A DNA stretch of 64,000 nt from Prochlorococcus sp. AG-442-N17 (GTDB lineage Bacteria > Cyanobacteriota > Cyanobacteriia > PCC-6307 > Cyanobiaceae): positions 124,001 through 188,000 of the forward strand of contig QCPY01000001.1 of assembly GCA_003212375.1 (NCBI GenBank), in the 5' to 3' direction. The notes below the pieces were generated by a model. The model did not search any database, was not told where the DNA came from, and saw only the letters and a list, made by a program, of their open reading frames with translations. This document shows positions 32,909 through 43,499 of this stretch, piece by piece (position 1 is the stretch's first letter; each line of letters begins with the position of its first letter). The translations under genes and the position numbers were made by a program.

Positions 32909-33721
32909 TTAATCTAATATCTGCACTTTAAAATCAAGATTATCTGCTTCTTCGACTGTTAATTTTTTAGCCCAAACCCCTTTTGCATGATTATTCCAGA
33001 GGAATCCTGCATTCTTAGCTAATGATCGGTCTTCATAACTCACCAATGCTTTATACAAAAATCTTGGTTCCGTTGCTTTAATAAGAAGTTCTTCTAAATT
33101 CTCACATTTTTTGAAAATTTCGGAAATATAGAAGCAATCTGATAAAGCTCGATGTAAGCTCCAAACTGGTATTGAAAAAGATAGTGCAAGATCAGTAACT
33201 GATGGTCTATTTTTTAAGTTTTTTTGAAATGACCAATTAATATCTTCTAAACTACAAATCCATTTTTTATCGAGCTTTGGCAATCTACCTTTTCCAAACC
33301 ATTTTTTATCAAACTCAACATTATGAGCAACTATTAAATCTGAACAATCCACAAGTTTCAAAAAGAAATTCAAGCCTTCTTCCCAAGGTTGTTTAATATT
33401 AGTAACATTTACAGAAATCCCATTTACATGTTCAGCTTCATTTGAGCTGACTGGGAATAAGAAAGAAACCTGCGAGAGGACAGATTTATAAGTTACACTA
33501 AATAAAATACAACCTACCTCAATAATTTCATCTTTGTTTTCATCTAAGCCAGTTGTCTCAGTATCAAGAATTAAAATATTTTCTATTCTCTTATTTTGAT
33601 TGTTAATTTTGGAGCTTGAGATTGATTTATTTGAAAAATTGTTTTTCTCATTAGTATTATCTTTAATTTCATTGTTAAGAAAATCTAATTGATTTAATTT
33701 TTTTTTGTTTGGTAGTTCCAA
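32909..33721 (-). CDS. DnaQ-like DEDDh exonuclease
   Basis: 270 residues. After a charged 45-residue N-terminus, the exonuclease domain shows motif I I-L-D-T-E-T-T-G-L-D (about residue 50), motif II around I-V-A-H-N-V-E-F-D and motif III S-L-H-R-A-L-S-D-C, giving D, E, D, H and D. The C-terminus ends W-A-K-K-L-T-V-E-E. It removes 3' nucleotides; whether it is the replicative proofreading subunit or a separate exonuclease is not clear. Monocistronic and convergent with the DUF3721 gene. Confidence 0.85.
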   Translation of the reverse strand: MELPNKKKLNQLDFLNNEIKDNTNEKNNFSNKSISSSKINNQNKRIENILILDTETTGLDENKDEIIEVGCILFSVTYKSVLSQVSFLFPVSSNEAEHVNGISVNVTNIKQPWEEGLNFFLKLVDCSDLIVAHNVEFDKKWFGKGRLPKLDKKWICSLEDINWSFQKNLKNRPSVTDLALSFSIPVWSLHRALSDCFYISEIFKKCENLEELLIKATEPRFLYKALVSYEDRSLAKNAGFLWNNHAKGVWAKKLTVEEADNLDFKVQILD

Positions 33722-33851
33722 TTATCAAAAAACCTCTAATATATTTTGACGCATTTATTATTTTTTTCTTTTAAATTAATAATAATTAAATAAATAATAT
33801 AAATTAAATCTTTTTAGAAATTAACTTAATAGGTTTTAAAAAAAATATTAA

Positions 33852-34574
33852 ATGACTTATACAAAATATCAATTTAATAACTACTGTTATTGGCCTTCAA
33901 ATCCAAAAAAAATTATCGAATTTATTGGAGGAAGTTATTTAGCATCTAAACCAGATTTAACATACAAAAGATTCATAAAAAGCTTAATAAGTAAAAACTA
34001 TGCAGTACATGCTTACAAGTACACCCCTCAATTTGATCACCAAGAACTGGCTATAAGAGCATGGAAAGATTTTAAAAATTGTCAAAGATTCTTATCCAAA
34101 AGGATAGGAACAACAATTCCTTCAATAAGAATTGGTCATAGCCTTGGTTGTAAACTTCACTTAATTTCTCCAGATGGAGGTAGGAATTGCGAGAAATTCA
34201 TATCAATAAGTTTTAATAACTTTAGTGCTAACAAATCTATACCATTTTTAAAAAAGATTTCTAAAAAATTAGAATTCAATAGTGAATTCAGCCCAAGTCC
34301 AGAAAGAACATTTGGAATAATCAAAAAAACTTATAATCAAAAAAATAATTTACTAATAAAATTTAACTCAGATGAATTAGATCAAACAGATAAATTACTT
34401 TCTTGTCTCAGAACAAGAAAAGAAGATAACTCTAAAGGAATAAGGCTTAATGGAACTCATACTATTATTGCAAGTGCAGGGCTAAGAGAAAATTTCTTAG
34501 GTGATTGGGCTGACGATGATTTTAAAAGAAATACAATCAAACAAATATCTAATTTGATTGACAAATCAAATTAA
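33852..34574 (+). CDS. DUF1350-family alpha/beta-hydrolase-like protein
   Basis: 240 residues. F-I-G-G-S-Y-L-A near the start is the oxyanion-like strand, and I-G-H-S-L-G-C-K-L at about residue 95 is the nucleophile elbow of the alpha/beta-hydrolase fold (G-x-S-x-G), matching cyanobacterial and plant-plastid DUF1350 proteins. A catalytic role is not established; the His near G-T-H-T-I could complete a triad. Its 3' end overlaps the acs stop region by four bases. Confidence 0.75.
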   Translation: MTYTKYQFNNYCYWPSNPKKIIEFIGGSYLASKPDLTYKRFIKSLISKNYAVHAYKYTPQFDHQELAIRAWKDFKNCQRFLSKRIGTTIPSIRIGHSLGCKLHLISPDGGRNCEKFISISFNNFSANKSIPFLKKISKKLEFNSEFSPSPERTFGIIKKTYNQKNNLLIKFNSDELDQTDKLLSCLRTRKEDNSKGIRLNGTHTIIASAGLRENFLGDWADDDFKRNTIKQISNLIDKSN

Positions 34575-36553
34575 GTTATTTCCTTTAATTTCTCTAAAAC
34601 AGAACTATCTTCAAGGGTACTTATATCTCCACTTATTTTTTCGCCTTCTGCCAAAGATCTTAAAATTCTTCTCATTATTTTTCCACTACGCGTTTTTGGA
34701 AGTGAATCTGAAATTATTATTTTTTCTGGCTTAGCAATAATTCCAATTTCTTTAACTACATGTTTCTTTAACTCTTCAACTAATTCTGAAGAAATATTTA
34801 TATCTTTTTCTAAAGATATAAATGCAACTATAGCCTCACCTTTTAAATCATCTTTTTTTCCGACAACAGCAGCTTCTGCGACTGATTTATGACTAACTAA
34901 TGCTGATTCTATTTCCATAGTCCCCAAACGATGCCCTGAAACACTTATAACATCATCGACTCTTCCCATAATCCAAATATATCCATCATTATCAATCCGA
35001 GCTCCATCTCCAGCAAAATAAACATTTTTTTCACCTTTAAAAGAAATATATTCCCAATAACTCTCTAAATATCTTTGAGAGTTTTCATGAATTGTACGCA
35101 TCATTCCAGGCCAAGGTTTTTTTATAATCAAATATCCGCCCTCATTTTCCGCTACCTTTTCTCCATTTTTATCTACAACTTCAACTTCGATTCCTGGCAA
35201 AGAGAATGTTGCCGAACCAGGTTTTGTAGCAACGGCTCCAGGTAAAGGGCTTATCATTACACCACCTGTTTCAGTTTGCCACCAAGTATCTACTATCGGA
35301 CAATTATTATTACCAATTACATCTCTATACCACATCCACGCTTCCGGGTTAATTGGTTCACCAACTGTACCTAAAAGTCTCAAAGAGCTTAAATCGTATT
35401 GATCAGGAATTTCGCGCCCCGATTTCATAAATGATCTTATCGCTGTAGGGGCTGTATAAAAAATAGAAACTTTATATTTTTGGATTACTTCCCAAAAAGC
35501 TCCTAGATTTGAGGCCCTCGGAACACCCTCAAACATAAGAGTTGTTGTCCCATTCGACAAAGGTCCATAAACTATATAACTGTGTCCAGTGATCCACCCA
35601 ACATCTGCTGTACACCAATAGATATCATCATCTTTTATGTCAAAAATCCACTTAAATGTTAGATGAGACCAGAGATTATAACCAGCAGTAGTATGAACAA
35701 CCCCTTTTGGTTTGCCAGTAGATCCTGAAGTATATAAGACAAATAATCTATCCTCGCTATTCATAATTTCGGGTTCACACCAATCTTTTTGATCTTTTAT
35801 TAATTCGTGCCACCAAAAATCTCTATTATTAACCATCGAAATATTTTTTTTAGTTCTTTGAACAACAACAACTTTTTCAACGATTGTATTTACCCCACTT
35901 TCAATTGCTGCATCAACCGCTTTCTTAAGCTCAATCACCTTATCTTTTCTAAAACCACCATCTGCAGTAATAACAAATTTTACATTGCCATCTATTAATC
36001 TATCCTTTAAAGCTTCTGAAGAGAAACCTCCGAAGACTACTGAATGTGGAGCTCCAATTCTTGCGCAAGCAAGCATAGCGAACATCGCCTCAGGAATCAT
36101 TGGCATATAAATACATACCAGGTCACCTTTTTTAATTCCTAAAGATTTCAAAGCATTAGCAGCTTTGCATACTTCATTGAGAAGTTCTTGATAAGTATAT
36201 TTCCTATCATCACCAGGCTCGCCTTCCCATATAAGCGCTGTTTTATTACCAAGTCCATTTTTGATATGTCTATCCAAACAGTTATAAGTTATATTCAATT
36301 TCCCTTCCTTGAACCATTTAAAAAAGGGAGCATTTGAACGGTCTAAAACTGTCTGAAATGTCTCAAACCAATCAATTTCTGAATTTGCAAAAGATTCCCA
36401 GAACTTTGTTGGATTCTCTAAAGACTGTTTTTTTAAACTTTGTAATTCCTCAAAATTTTTTATATTTGCTTTTTCAGAAAATTCTTTTGAAGGTTGGAAA
36501 ATTCTCTCTTCTTCAAGAATATTATTTATCGAATGTTTTTTATCTAATTTCAT
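34571..36553 (-). CDS. acs: Acetyl-CoA synthetase
   Basis: 660 residues, typical of AMP-forming acetyl-CoA synthetases. Core motifs: [11 protein letters not shown] (AMP binding), [20 protein letters not shown], and the C-terminal catalytic lysine in T-R-S-G-K-I-M-R-R, which in many bacteria is controlled by acetylation. It turns acetate, ATP and CoA into acetyl-CoA. Stands alone on the minus strand, convergent with the DUF1350 gene. Confidence 0.96.
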   Translation of the reverse strand: MKLDKKHSINNILEEERIFQPSKEFSEKANIKNFEELQSLKKQSLENPTKFWESFANSEIDWFETFQTVLDRSNAPFFKWFKEGKLNITYNCLDRHIKNGLGNKTALIWEGEPGDDRKYTYQELLNEVCKAANALKSLGIKKGDLVCIYMPMIPEAMFAMLACARIGAPHSVVFGGFSSEALKDRLIDGNVKFVITADGGFRKDKVIELKKAVDAAIESGVNTIVEKVVVVQRTKKNISMVNNRDFWWHELIKDQKDWCEPEIMNSEDRLFVLYTSGSTGKPKGVVHTTAGYNLWSHLTFKWIFDIKDDDIYWCTADVGWITGHSYIVYGPLSNGTTTLMFEGVPRASNLGAFWEVIQKYKVSIFYTAPTAIRSFMKSGREIPDQYDLSSLRLLGTVGEPINPEAWMWYRDVIGNNNCPIVDTWWQTETGGVMISPLPGAVATKPGSATFSLPGIEVEVVDKNGEKVAENEGGYLIIKKPWPGMMRTIHENSQRYLESYWEYISFKGEKNVYFAGDGARIDNDGYIWIMGRVDDVISVSGHRLGTMEIESALVSHKSVAEAAVVGKKDDLKGEAIVAFISLEKDINISSELVEELKKHVVKEIGIIAKPEKIIISDSLPKTRSGKIMRRILRSLAEGEKISGDISTLEDSSVLEKLKEIT

Positions 36554-36650
36554 TAGATGAATTTATTCACAATTTATTTAACAAACTTAATTATAATTTT
36601 CAAAAATTTATAATGTATTTTTCACTACAAAAATTTATTTTTTGATAAAT

Positions 36651-37622
36651 CTAATAAAGACGACTAAGGACGAATTCAGGTAAGGCTAATAAAGCCCTCT
36701 TGTATTCAGAGTCAGGGAGCCATAATATTGCTTCCTTTGAGAGGACAGCAAAATCTTCAGCCAATTTTCTAGAACGAATTATAGCTTGAGAGTTCATTAC
36801 AATATTTAGAGCATTATTTAAATCTTCCTTTTCTACAAGCTCTCTATTTATCAAAACAGATAAATTTTTATTTTCTTCAAGAGCATATAAAACCGGAGCA
36901 GTAAGATAACCACTAGCAAGATCACTTACAGCTGGTTTCCCTAATTGTTTGTCGTTACCTGTGAAATCAAGGATATCATCAACCACTTGAAAAGCTAATC
37001 CAATATTCTTCCCAAATTCATATAAGCTGTTTAATTTATCGTTTTCTAAATTACATAAAACTCCTGCTGCCTTGGTACTATTGGCAATTAGGGAAGCAGT
37101 TTTACAAAAGCTCTTGTTAATGTATTTCGAAAAAGTTTGTCCAGAATCAAATCTATTTAAATTTTGCTTTATTTCACCTTCTGCTAAATCCATAATTACT
37201 CTACTAAGTAATTTAACTACATCTACATTTTCTAAATTTGCTAAATGCCAACTAGCTTGTGCGAATAAAAAGTCCCCTGCGAGCACTGCTACTCTGGTGT
37301 TAAATCTACTGTGTACGGTATCAACACCTCTTCTAGTAGATGCTTCATCTACAACGTCATCGTGAACCAAAGATGCTGTATGAATCATTTCAGTTATCTC
37401 CGCAAGTCTTTTGTGTTTTGTAGACAAAGAAAACCCTGGAGAAATAGCTTTTGAAACCAATAAGACAATCCCAGGCCTTAACCTTTTACCTCCTGCACTA
37501 AATAAATGCTCAGCAGCAGCTTGAAGTATTGGATGACCAGCACCTATTAAATTTTTCAGTTCAAGAATAAGATCATCAAGATCATTTTCAACTGGTTGTA
37601 GAAGTTCTGTTACTGTGTTCAT
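36651..37622 (-). CDS. sds: Solanesyl/polyprenyl diphosphate synthase
   Basis: 323 residues, trans-prenyltransferase. First Asp-rich motif V-H-D-D-V-V-D (with E-A-S-T-R-R-G after it) and second V-V-D-D-I-L-D-F are intact; F-S-A-G-G-K-R-L-R-P-G is the N-terminal signature. It elongates isoprenyl diphosphates, most likely making the C45 chain of plastoquinone in cyanobacteria. It begins 27 bases downstream of murI in the same unit (nitrilase-amidase-murI-sds). Confidence 0.92.
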   Translation of the reverse strand: MNTVTELLQPVENDLDDLILELKNLIGAGHPILQAAAEHLFSAGGKRLRPGIVLLVSKAISPGFSLSTKHKRLAEITEMIHTASLVHDDVVDEASTRRGVDTVHSRFNTRVAVLAGDFLFAQASWHLANLENVDVVKLLSRVIMDLAEGEIKQNLNRFDSGQTFSKYINKSFCKTASLIANSTKAAGVLCNLENDKLNSLYEFGKNIGLAFQVVDDILDFTGNDKQLGKPAVSDLASGYLTAPVLYALEENKNLSVLINRELVEKEDLNNALNIVMNSQAIIRSRKLAEDFAVLSKEAILWLPDSEYKRALLALPEFVLSRLY

Positions 37623-37649
37623 GATTATCCTCCCTCATATACTAAAGAA

Positions 37650-38444
37650 TCAATCATTGGTTCGGAGGTTAACTAACCTAATTTCTTTATTAATTTCCAA
37701 CCAATATTTTACTTTTTTATAAAATATTTCACTTTTTGATGTGACAAAGAACTTTACATTCTCGTGAGAGATACTTGTACAGCTGGAATTTTCTGAAATT
37801 AAAAATGAATTATTAAATTTATTCACTAAAGCAACTGAGGGATCAATAATTTTTATATTTGAAGGCATTTTATTTTTTAAAACATTAAAAATCAAAGGAT
37901 AATGACTGCATCCTAGTATCATTTCTTCAATATCATTTTTCAATAGAGAATTAAGATATAAATCCGATAAAGCATTTAATTTTTTTAGGTTTGGCTTAGT
38001 TTTTTCTATCTCATGCACAAACTCGGGACATGCTTGCTGAAATACTTTTACATTTTTTATTTTAGATTCTATTATTTTTTTGTAATAAGAGGTTTTAATG
38101 GTCATGGGAGTTGCCAAAACACCAATTTTTTCTTTAGTTACTATTTCAGAAACCGAATTAATTAGATCAAAAACAGGTACCCCAATATAATTTTCTAAAA
38201 TATCTAGAGCACATGCATTTGTAGTATTGCAGGCAACTAATAATGCATCCAAATTCTTATCTTCAAACCAACCACAAATTTCTTTTGCAATAGATCTAAT
38301 TTGTTTAAAATCTTTATTCCCAAAAGGAACTCTTTTTGTATCTGCTAAATAAAAAACATCAAGATCTCTTCGTGTCTTCAATATAGAATTTAGGATAGTA
38401 AATCCGCCTACACCGCTGTCAAATATCCCTATTTTAAGTTTCAT
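37650..38444 (-). CDS. murI: Glutamate racemase
   Basis: 264 residues. F-D-S-G-V-G-G-F-T near the start, V-A-C-N-T-T-N-A (first catalytic Cys) and L-G-C-S-H-Y-P-L (second catalytic Cys) are the racemase signatures. It makes D-glutamate for peptidoglycan. The ATG overlaps the stop of the amidase gene (ATGA), so translation is coupled to a cell-wall hydrolase; sds follows. Confidence 0.95.
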   Translation of the reverse strand: MKLKIGIFDSGVGGFTILNSILKTRRDLDVFYLADTKRVPFGNKDFKQIRSIAKEICGWFEDKNLDALLVACNTTNACALDILENYIGVPVFDLINSVSEIVTKEKIGVLATPMTIKTSYYKKIIESKIKNVKVFQQACPEFVHEIEKTKPNLKKLNALSDLYLNSLLKNDIEEMILGCSHYPLIFNVLKNKMPSNIKIIDPSVALVNKFNNSFLISENSSCTSISHENVKFFVTSKSEIFYKKVKYWLEINKEIRLVNLRTND

Positions 38445-39532
38445 CCTAACCTAGAAAGATATTCAAGAATACCTTTTGTAATTGCATAAGCTATTCTTTT
38501 ACGATGAATTGATTTTTCGAGCCTTCTAGCGTCTAATCTTCCAGTTAAGAAACCTATTTCTACAAGAACTGCTGGCATTTTAGTATTTTTAATAACGAAA
38601 AATCTACCCTGTCTTACGCCTCTATCTGGACTCCCAGGAGAAACTTTGAGGATTTGTTTTTGAATTTTTTTGGCTAATAATCTACCCCTCCAGCCAGTAT
38701 AATAAAAAGTCTCTAATCCGTTAATATCTCTTCTTTTACCTCTTGAGGCATTAGCATGGATGCTTACAAAAATATCAGCATCTGTTCTGTTAGCTATTGA
38801 GACTCTAGGAGGTAAATCTAAATCTACTTCATTATTTCTAGTCATTCTTACAAATACACCTTTTTCAGATAATAAATTTTTCACTCTTTTAGAAACATCA
38901 AGTACCACTTCTGATTCTTTTAAACCACCTATCCCGATTGCTCCTGGATCTTGGCCACCATGGCCAGGATCTAAAACAACATAAAACTTATTTTTTTTAA
39001 CATCAGGCAATTGCAAAAACTCTTGATTTCTTTCAGTTACACTGAAAAACTTTTGTTTAGCCCTAGGATTGATAGTAGATTTGCTAACCAAACCTTCACC
39101 TATTTTTTTAAATGAATTTTTTGGTAAAGAAAATAATTTTATTTCCCATCTATTCTGATCTATCCCTACTAGCCTCCAATTAAGAGGTTTCAAATTAGTA
39201 TTAGCAGAAAATTCAACAACTAATCTTGTTTTTCCCTTAATTGGTTTACCCAATCTAATTTCTTTGATCGGACCATTTCCTTCTATAGTTCTTGGATTTT
39301 TAAGTTCCCCTGGGAAATCTATCCAAAATCTATCCCCGAAAGTATTCCCTCCTTTTTGAAAGTAGGCCTTTAATTTTGAATTTGATTTGGTCCTTAACTC
39401 TAAAACTCCATTAGAATTTAAACTCCATGCAGCTAACGCGCTTGATGACCTAACTGGAGAAATGCTTGAATTAAAAAATAAAAATATCGATAAATAGCGA
39501 AAAAGTTTATTAAAAAAAAACTTTGACATCAT
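38441..39532 (-). CDS. N-acetylmuramoyl-L-alanine amidase (AMIN plus Amidase_3)
   Basis: 363 residues: signal peptide (about 1-30), AMIN domain (residues 35-135, targeting to septum or envelope), then the zinc amidase from about residue 180. Ligands are in D-P-G-H-G-G-Q-D-P, K-E-S-E-V-V-L-D, S-I-H-A-N-A-S and V-E-I-G-F-L. It cleaves the amide between MurNAc and the stem peptide in the periplasm, as AmiC-type enzymes do in cell separation. ATGA overlaps on both sides link it to the nitrilase and murI. Confidence 0.93.
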   Translation of the reverse strand: MMSKFFFNKLFRYLSIFLFFNSSISPVRSSSALAAWSLNSNGVLELRTKSNSKLKAYFQKGGNTFGDRFWIDFPGELKNPRTIEGNGPIKEIRLGKPIKGKTRLVVEFSANTNLKPLNWRLVGIDQNRWEIKLFSLPKNSFKKIGEGLVSKSTINPRAKQKFFSVTERNQEFLQLPDVKKNKFYVVLDPGHGGQDPGAIGIGGLKESEVVLDVSKRVKNLLSEKGVFVRMTRNNEVDLDLPPRVSIANRTDADIFVSIHANASRGKRRDINGLETFYYTGWRGRLLAKKIQKQILKVSPGSPDRGVRQGRFFVIKNTKMPAVLVEIGFLTGRLDARRLEKSIHRKRIAYAITKGILEYLSRLG

Positions 39533-40356
39533 TCAGCAAAAAGATTCGTCTTTCTATGTTTTAAACTTGGCATCTGCTCTCTTATCTTTTTTACTCTTTC
39601 TTTATCTGCAGGAGCTATTGCGGCTCCCTGTGTTTTACCAGCATCAGACAAAACAGTACCCCAGGGGTCTATAACCATTGCATGTCCATGACTTTGCCGT
39701 CTGCCATAGTGAATACCTGTTTGAGCAGGTGCTACCACATAAGCGGTATTTTCTATCGCTCTTGCTTGAAGTAAAATTTGCCAATGATCTTTTCCTGTAA
39801 AAGCTGTAAATGCTGCAGGAATCATAATGAGTTCAGCACCATTAGAAGAGAGGTTCCTATATAATTCTGGAAATCTAACATCGTAACAAATAGATAGTCC
39901 TACCTTGCAAAGGCCAGGCACTTCAACAACTGGTGGATGTTCCTTCCCAGATAAAATAGTTGATGATTCTTTGTATAAATTACCGTCTGGCAAATCAACA
40001 TCAAATAGGTGGATTTTGTCATATTTTGCTAAAACCTGTCCGTCTTTTCCAAAAAGAGCAGATCTATTAAAAGTATGACGATTATCTCCTGCGGGAACGG
40101 GATAGCCTCCACCTAAAAGATAAATTTGATATCGCTGAGACATCGTTTTTAAGAAATTAGCACACTTTATTGATAATTCAGATGCCCGAATTAGTTTTTC
40201 ATTATCATCTCCTAAGAATGCAAAATTTTCAGGTAATCCGATTAATTCTGCACCCCTTCTAGAGGCTAATTCAATTTGCTCCTCAGCTGAAGCAAAATTT
40301 TTTTCATCATCAGAGGTGCTAGTAATTTGCAAAGCCGCAACTAAAAAATCAGTCAA
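39529..40356 (-). CDS. Nitrilase-family amidohydrolase (Nit1/Nit2-like)
   Basis: 275 residues. Catalytic Glu in G-L-P-E-N-F-A-F, Lys in A-K-Y-D-K-I-H-L-F-D and Cys in L-S-I-C-Y-D-V-R-F-P-E-L-Y are all present. The H-L-F-D and R-F-P-E-L-Y contexts fit the Nit1/Nit2 group, of which members repair deaminated glutathione; other omega-amidase activities are possible. Cytoplasmic. Its stop overlaps the amidase start, and comB lies upstream on the same strand, 30 bases away. Confidence 0.88.
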   Translation of the reverse strand: MTDFLVAALQITSTSDDEKNFASAEEQIELASRRGAELIGLPENFAFLGDDNEKLIRASELSIKCANFLKTMSQRYQIYLLGGGYPVPAGDNRHTFNRSALFGKDGQVLAKYDKIHLFDVDLPDGNLYKESSTILSGKEHPPVVEVPGLCKVGLSICYDVRFPELYRNLSSNGAELIMIPAAFTAFTGKDHWQILLQARAIENTAYVVAPAQTGIHYGRRQSHGHAMVIDPWGTVLSDAGKTQGAAIAPADKERVKKIREQMPSLKHRKTNLFAE

Positions 40357-40386
40357 AATTTCACTCCAAGATAATAGATTTGCAAT

Positions 40387-41139
40387 TTATGAGGCACGAA
40401 TTACACCTCTTTCAACTTGAGTAGGAACAATATCTAAACAATCAAGTTCTGAACAACATATAAAATCATCTTCATAATCACCCAGACTTGTCAATCTTTT
40501 ACCGTGAGTTGCTGTCTTTAAACATCCTAAGATATCATCCTTCCATTCATTCCAAAGAGCTAAAGAAGCCTGCAATTCATCATTGGAAATATTTACTTCA
40601 TAATTAAAGTTTTCTATAATATAAGCAGCCAATGCACCTGCAGCTAAAGAATCTTCCAGTGAATAGGACCCTTCCCATCCACTCCCAAGTATTAATACAT
40701 TTTTCTTATTTAAAGACATTATCTTTTCAGCAACGACTTTTCTATTTGGAAGAGCCATCGCAAATAAATATTTTACATTTTGAACTTTTTTTAATGATCT
40801 AGTACCATTTGTTGTACTCATAAATAGTCTTTTACCCTTAACTTTCTCTTTAGTTACAGATAATGGGGAATTACCTAAATCAAAACCATCGATTTTTTTT
40901 CCTCCTCTTTCACCAAGTAATAATTTGTTATTAATATCCCACTTTGTAGCAGTATCTTTTAGTAATTTTAAATCAGAAAAAACTTGAATTGAATCTGCCC
41001 CATTTTTCAAAGCCCAAGAAATTGTTGTTGTGGCTCTTAAAACATCAATAACAACAGCGATATCAGAATCCGTTTCTGGAACATCATCTGCAACATGGTA
41101 GTAGGAAAGGTTAATAATCTGATTCTTAGTTAGATCCAT
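40387..41139 (-). CDS. comB: 2-phosphosulfolactate phosphatase family protein
   Basis: I start at the internal Met (codon 41137-41139, M-D-L-T-K-N-Q); the ORF is open to 41184 with a less convincing hydrophobic extension. About 250 residues. ComB signatures: V-V-I-D-V-L-R-A-T-T-T, L-G-E-R-G-G-K, M-S-T-T-N-G-T-R and L-G-S-G-W-E-G. In methanogens it makes sulfolactate for coenzyme M; the role in cyanobacteria is not established. It opens the minus-strand unit that continues with the nitrilase. Confidence 0.87.
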   Translation of the reverse strand: MDLTKNQIINLSYYHVADDVPETDSDIAVVIDVLRATTTISWALKNGADSIQVFSDLKLLKDTATKWDINNKLLLGERGGKKIDGFDLGNSPLSVTKEKVKGKRLFMSTTNGTRSLKKVQNVKYLFAMALPNRKVVAEKIMSLNKKNVLILGSGWEGSYSLEDSLAAGALAAYIIENFNYEVNISNDELQASLALWNEWKDDILGCLKTATHGKRLTSLGDYEDDFICCSELDCLDIVPTQVERGVIRAS

Positions 41140-41240
41140 TATAGAAAACAGTAACTTAACTTTGAATATTTTTTTTAAAAACAAACTTATTGATACTATA
41201 TACCTAAGAAAAATTTAAAAAATTAAACCAAATTATTAAT

Positions 41241-42557
41241 TTGAATACTAACCATATCCGTACCATTCATGGTGGGAGCAGTTTACAAGGCACTATAAAA
41301 GTACCTGGAGATAAATCAATCTCTCACAGATCTTTGATAATTGGAAGTATTGCTGAAGGTGAAACGAATATCGAAGGTTTTTTATATTCTGAGGACCCAC
41401 TCTCAACAGCTGATTGTCTTAGAAAATTAGGCGTAAATATACCAGAAATAAAAAAAGATGAGCCTTTTACTATTTCAGGCTTAGGTCTTGATGGAATAAA
41501 AGAGCCAAAAGAAATTCTAAATTGTGGGAATTCGGGAACCACTATGAGATTATTAATGGGTTTACTAGCTGGACAAGAAGGTAAGAATTTTATTTTAAAA
41601 GGAGATACTTCTCTTAATGAGAGACCAATGGGGAGAGTGGGGAAACCATTATCTTTAATGGGTGGCAAGATTTTTGGTAGAGAAAGAGGGAACAAAGCTC
41701 CAATCTCAATTCATGGGAGTAAACTTAAAGGATGTTTTATTGGAACACCTGTAGCGAGTGCTCAAGTAAAATCCGCAATACTATTGGCAGGCCTCAAAGC
41801 TTCTGGAACCACTTCTGTTATTGAGCCAGCATCTTCAAGAGATCATACCGAAAGGATGTTAAAAGCATTTGGAGCAGACATAAGTATTAGAGGAGAATTA
41901 GGAAGGAATATAGTTATCAATTCAGGGGGTAAATTAATTGGTCAGAGAATATTAATTCCTGGAGACATAAGCTCTGCTTCCTTTTGGATGATTGCTGCAT
42001 CTATTGTTCCAAATTCGGAAATTTTAATTAAAAATGTTGGATTAAATCCCACTAGAACAGGGATATTAAAGGTAATGGATTCAATGGGGTGCAATTATGA
42101 GATTTTAGATAAATCGACGATTGCAGGAGAACCTATTGGATCTATTAAAGTAAAAACTGCAAAAAATTTAAGATCATTCACTATTGAAGGAGATATTCTC
42201 CCAAAACTTATAGATGAGATACCAATACTCACAGTAGCAGCTTGTTTTTGTAATGGGATTTCAGAAATTAAAGATGCAAAAGAATTAAGATTTAAAGAAA
42301 CAGATCGATTAAAAGTAATGGCAAGACAGTTACATAAATTTGGTGCTGAAATAACAGAAAAAGAGGATGGGTTAATAATTAATGGTCAATCAAGATTTCA
42401 TTCTGCGGAGGTTGATAGTGAGACGGATCATCGAGTAGCAATGAGTCTTGCTATTGCTTCACTTCTCGCCAAAGGCGGCTCAAAAATAATTAGAGCAAAT
42501 GCAGCTAGCGTTTCTTATCCAACTTTTTGGGAAGACCTTGCCCAACTAACTAACTAA
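41241..42557 (+). CDS. aroA: 3-phosphoshikimate 1-carboxyvinyltransferase (EPSP synthase)
   Basis: 438 residues. N-terminal G-D-K-S-I-S-H-R-S substrate site, [23 protein letters not shown] and the C-terminal R-F-K-E-T-D-R-L are present. The G-N-S-G-T-T form and the A in the P-x-A-S-A-Q-V-K-S-A context suit a class II-like enzyme. It joins PEP to shikimate-3-phosphate in aromatic amino acid synthesis. Start is TTG 41241, the only candidate close to H-G-G-S-S-L. The next gene follows after 12 bases. Confidence 0.96.
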   Translation: MNTNHIRTIHGGSSLQGTIKVPGDKSISHRSLIIGSIAEGETNIEGFLYSEDPLSTADCLRKLGVNIPEIKKDEPFTISGLGLDGIKEPKEILNCGNSGTTMRLLMGLLAGQEGKNFILKGDTSLNERPMGRVGKPLSLMGGKIFGRERGNKAPISIHGSKLKGCFIGTPVASAQVKSAILLAGLKASGTTSVIEPASSRDHTERMLKAFGADISIRGELGRNIVINSGGKLIGQRILIPGDISSASFWMIAASIVPNSEILIKNVGLNPTRTGILKVMDSMGCNYEILDKSTIAGEPIGSIKVKTAKNLRSFTIEGDILPKLIDEIPILTVAACFCNGISEIKDAKELRFKETDRLKVMARQLHKFGAEITEKEDGLIINGQSRFHSAEVDSETDHRVAMSLAIASLLAKGGSKIIRANAASVSYPTFWEDLAQLTN

Positions 42558-42569
42558 CTTAAAAAGTAT

Positions 42570-43475
42570 TTGTCTGAATTAATTGAAATTTTAACCAAAG
42601 ATGGTAGCTACTCTTTAAGAAGTGTAAGTTTTAAAGAGAATTTCCATAGCCTATTGGGAGCTTTGGAAGAAACAAGATTAAAGTTTACAGATCCTTCTAA
42701 CTTGCAAAGATTTAAGGGTGAATCTCTTAATGTTTTGGATATATGTTTTGGATTAGGATACAATTCCGCTTCTTTGTTAAATGAATTAATTAGACAAAAA
42801 TCGTATTTAAGTTTGTATGCTTTAGAGATTGATAAAAAGCCTCTTGAATATTCGCTTAGAAATAAATCATTCCTGAAATTATGGTCTCCAAAAGTCGAAA
42901 AAATCTTTGAGTCATTGTATCAAAAAGATTACTTTGAGGATCAATTTTTTAAATGTAGTCTTTTGTGGGGTGATGCCAGAGAAAAAATTAACATTATTCC
43001 TTCATCTATTAAATTCGATCTGATTTATTTAGATGGTTTTTCTCCTCAAAAATGCCCACAATTATGGACAATTGAATTTTTATCTAAAGTCACAGAAAAG
43101 CTAAATTCTCAGGGTTATTTAATAACTTATTCTTCTTCGGCAGCAGTAAGAAAGACATTAAGAAATCTTGGATTAGAGATTTTTACTATTAAACCAAGCT
43201 TTAATAATAGAACTTTTTGGAGTCAGGGAACTGTCGCAATTTCAACATCTGATAAGAATACATTAAAACCCAATTTCAATTTTGAAAAGTTATCTGTAAT
43301 GGAAGAAGAACATCTTTTGACTAGAGCTAGTATTCCGTACAGAGATCAAGATTTAAACTCAAGTAAAGACGACATAATTAATAGAAGATTAGATGAGCAA
43401 TTATTCTCAAATCTTGTATCCACAAATAAATGGAGAAAGAGGTGGGGAATGACGAAGTCATCCGTTAAGAGTTAG
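42570..43475 (+). CDS. MnmC-like (DUF752) methyltransferase
   Basis: 301 residues. SAM-binding motif L-D-I-C-F-G-L-G-Y-N-S-A at about residue 62, then I-Y-L-D-G-F-S-P-Q-K-C-P at about 155 and L-I-T-Y-S-S-S-A-A-V-R-K, as in the methyltransferase half of MnmC. The FAD-dependent oxidase half is missing, as in many bacteria where this half stands alone. MnmC methyltransferase completes mnm5s2U in tRNA wobble positions. TTG start. It sits 12 bases after aroA and 24 before glmU, all on the plus strand. Confidence 0.85.
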   Translation: MSELIEILTKDGSYSLRSVSFKENFHSLLGALEETRLKFTDPSNLQRFKGESLNVLDICFGLGYNSASLLNELIRQKSYLSLYALEIDKKPLEYSLRNKSFLKLWSPKVEKIFESLYQKDYFEDQFFKCSLLWGDAREKINIIPSSIKFDLIYLDGFSPQKCPQLWTIEFLSKVTEKLNSQGYLITYSSSAAVRKTLRNLGLEIFTIKPSFNNRTFWSQGTVAISTSDKNTLKPNFNFEKLSVMEEEHLLTRASIPYRDQDLNSSKDDIINRRLDEQLFSNLVSTNKWRKRWGMTKSSVKS

Positions 43476-43499
43476 ATTTAAATAAATATTTCTAAAAAC

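Noticed and set aside
41324-41695. 123-residue minus-strand ORF opposite aroA
   Set aside because: Lies wholly inside aroA, proline/serine-rich shadow without a motif.
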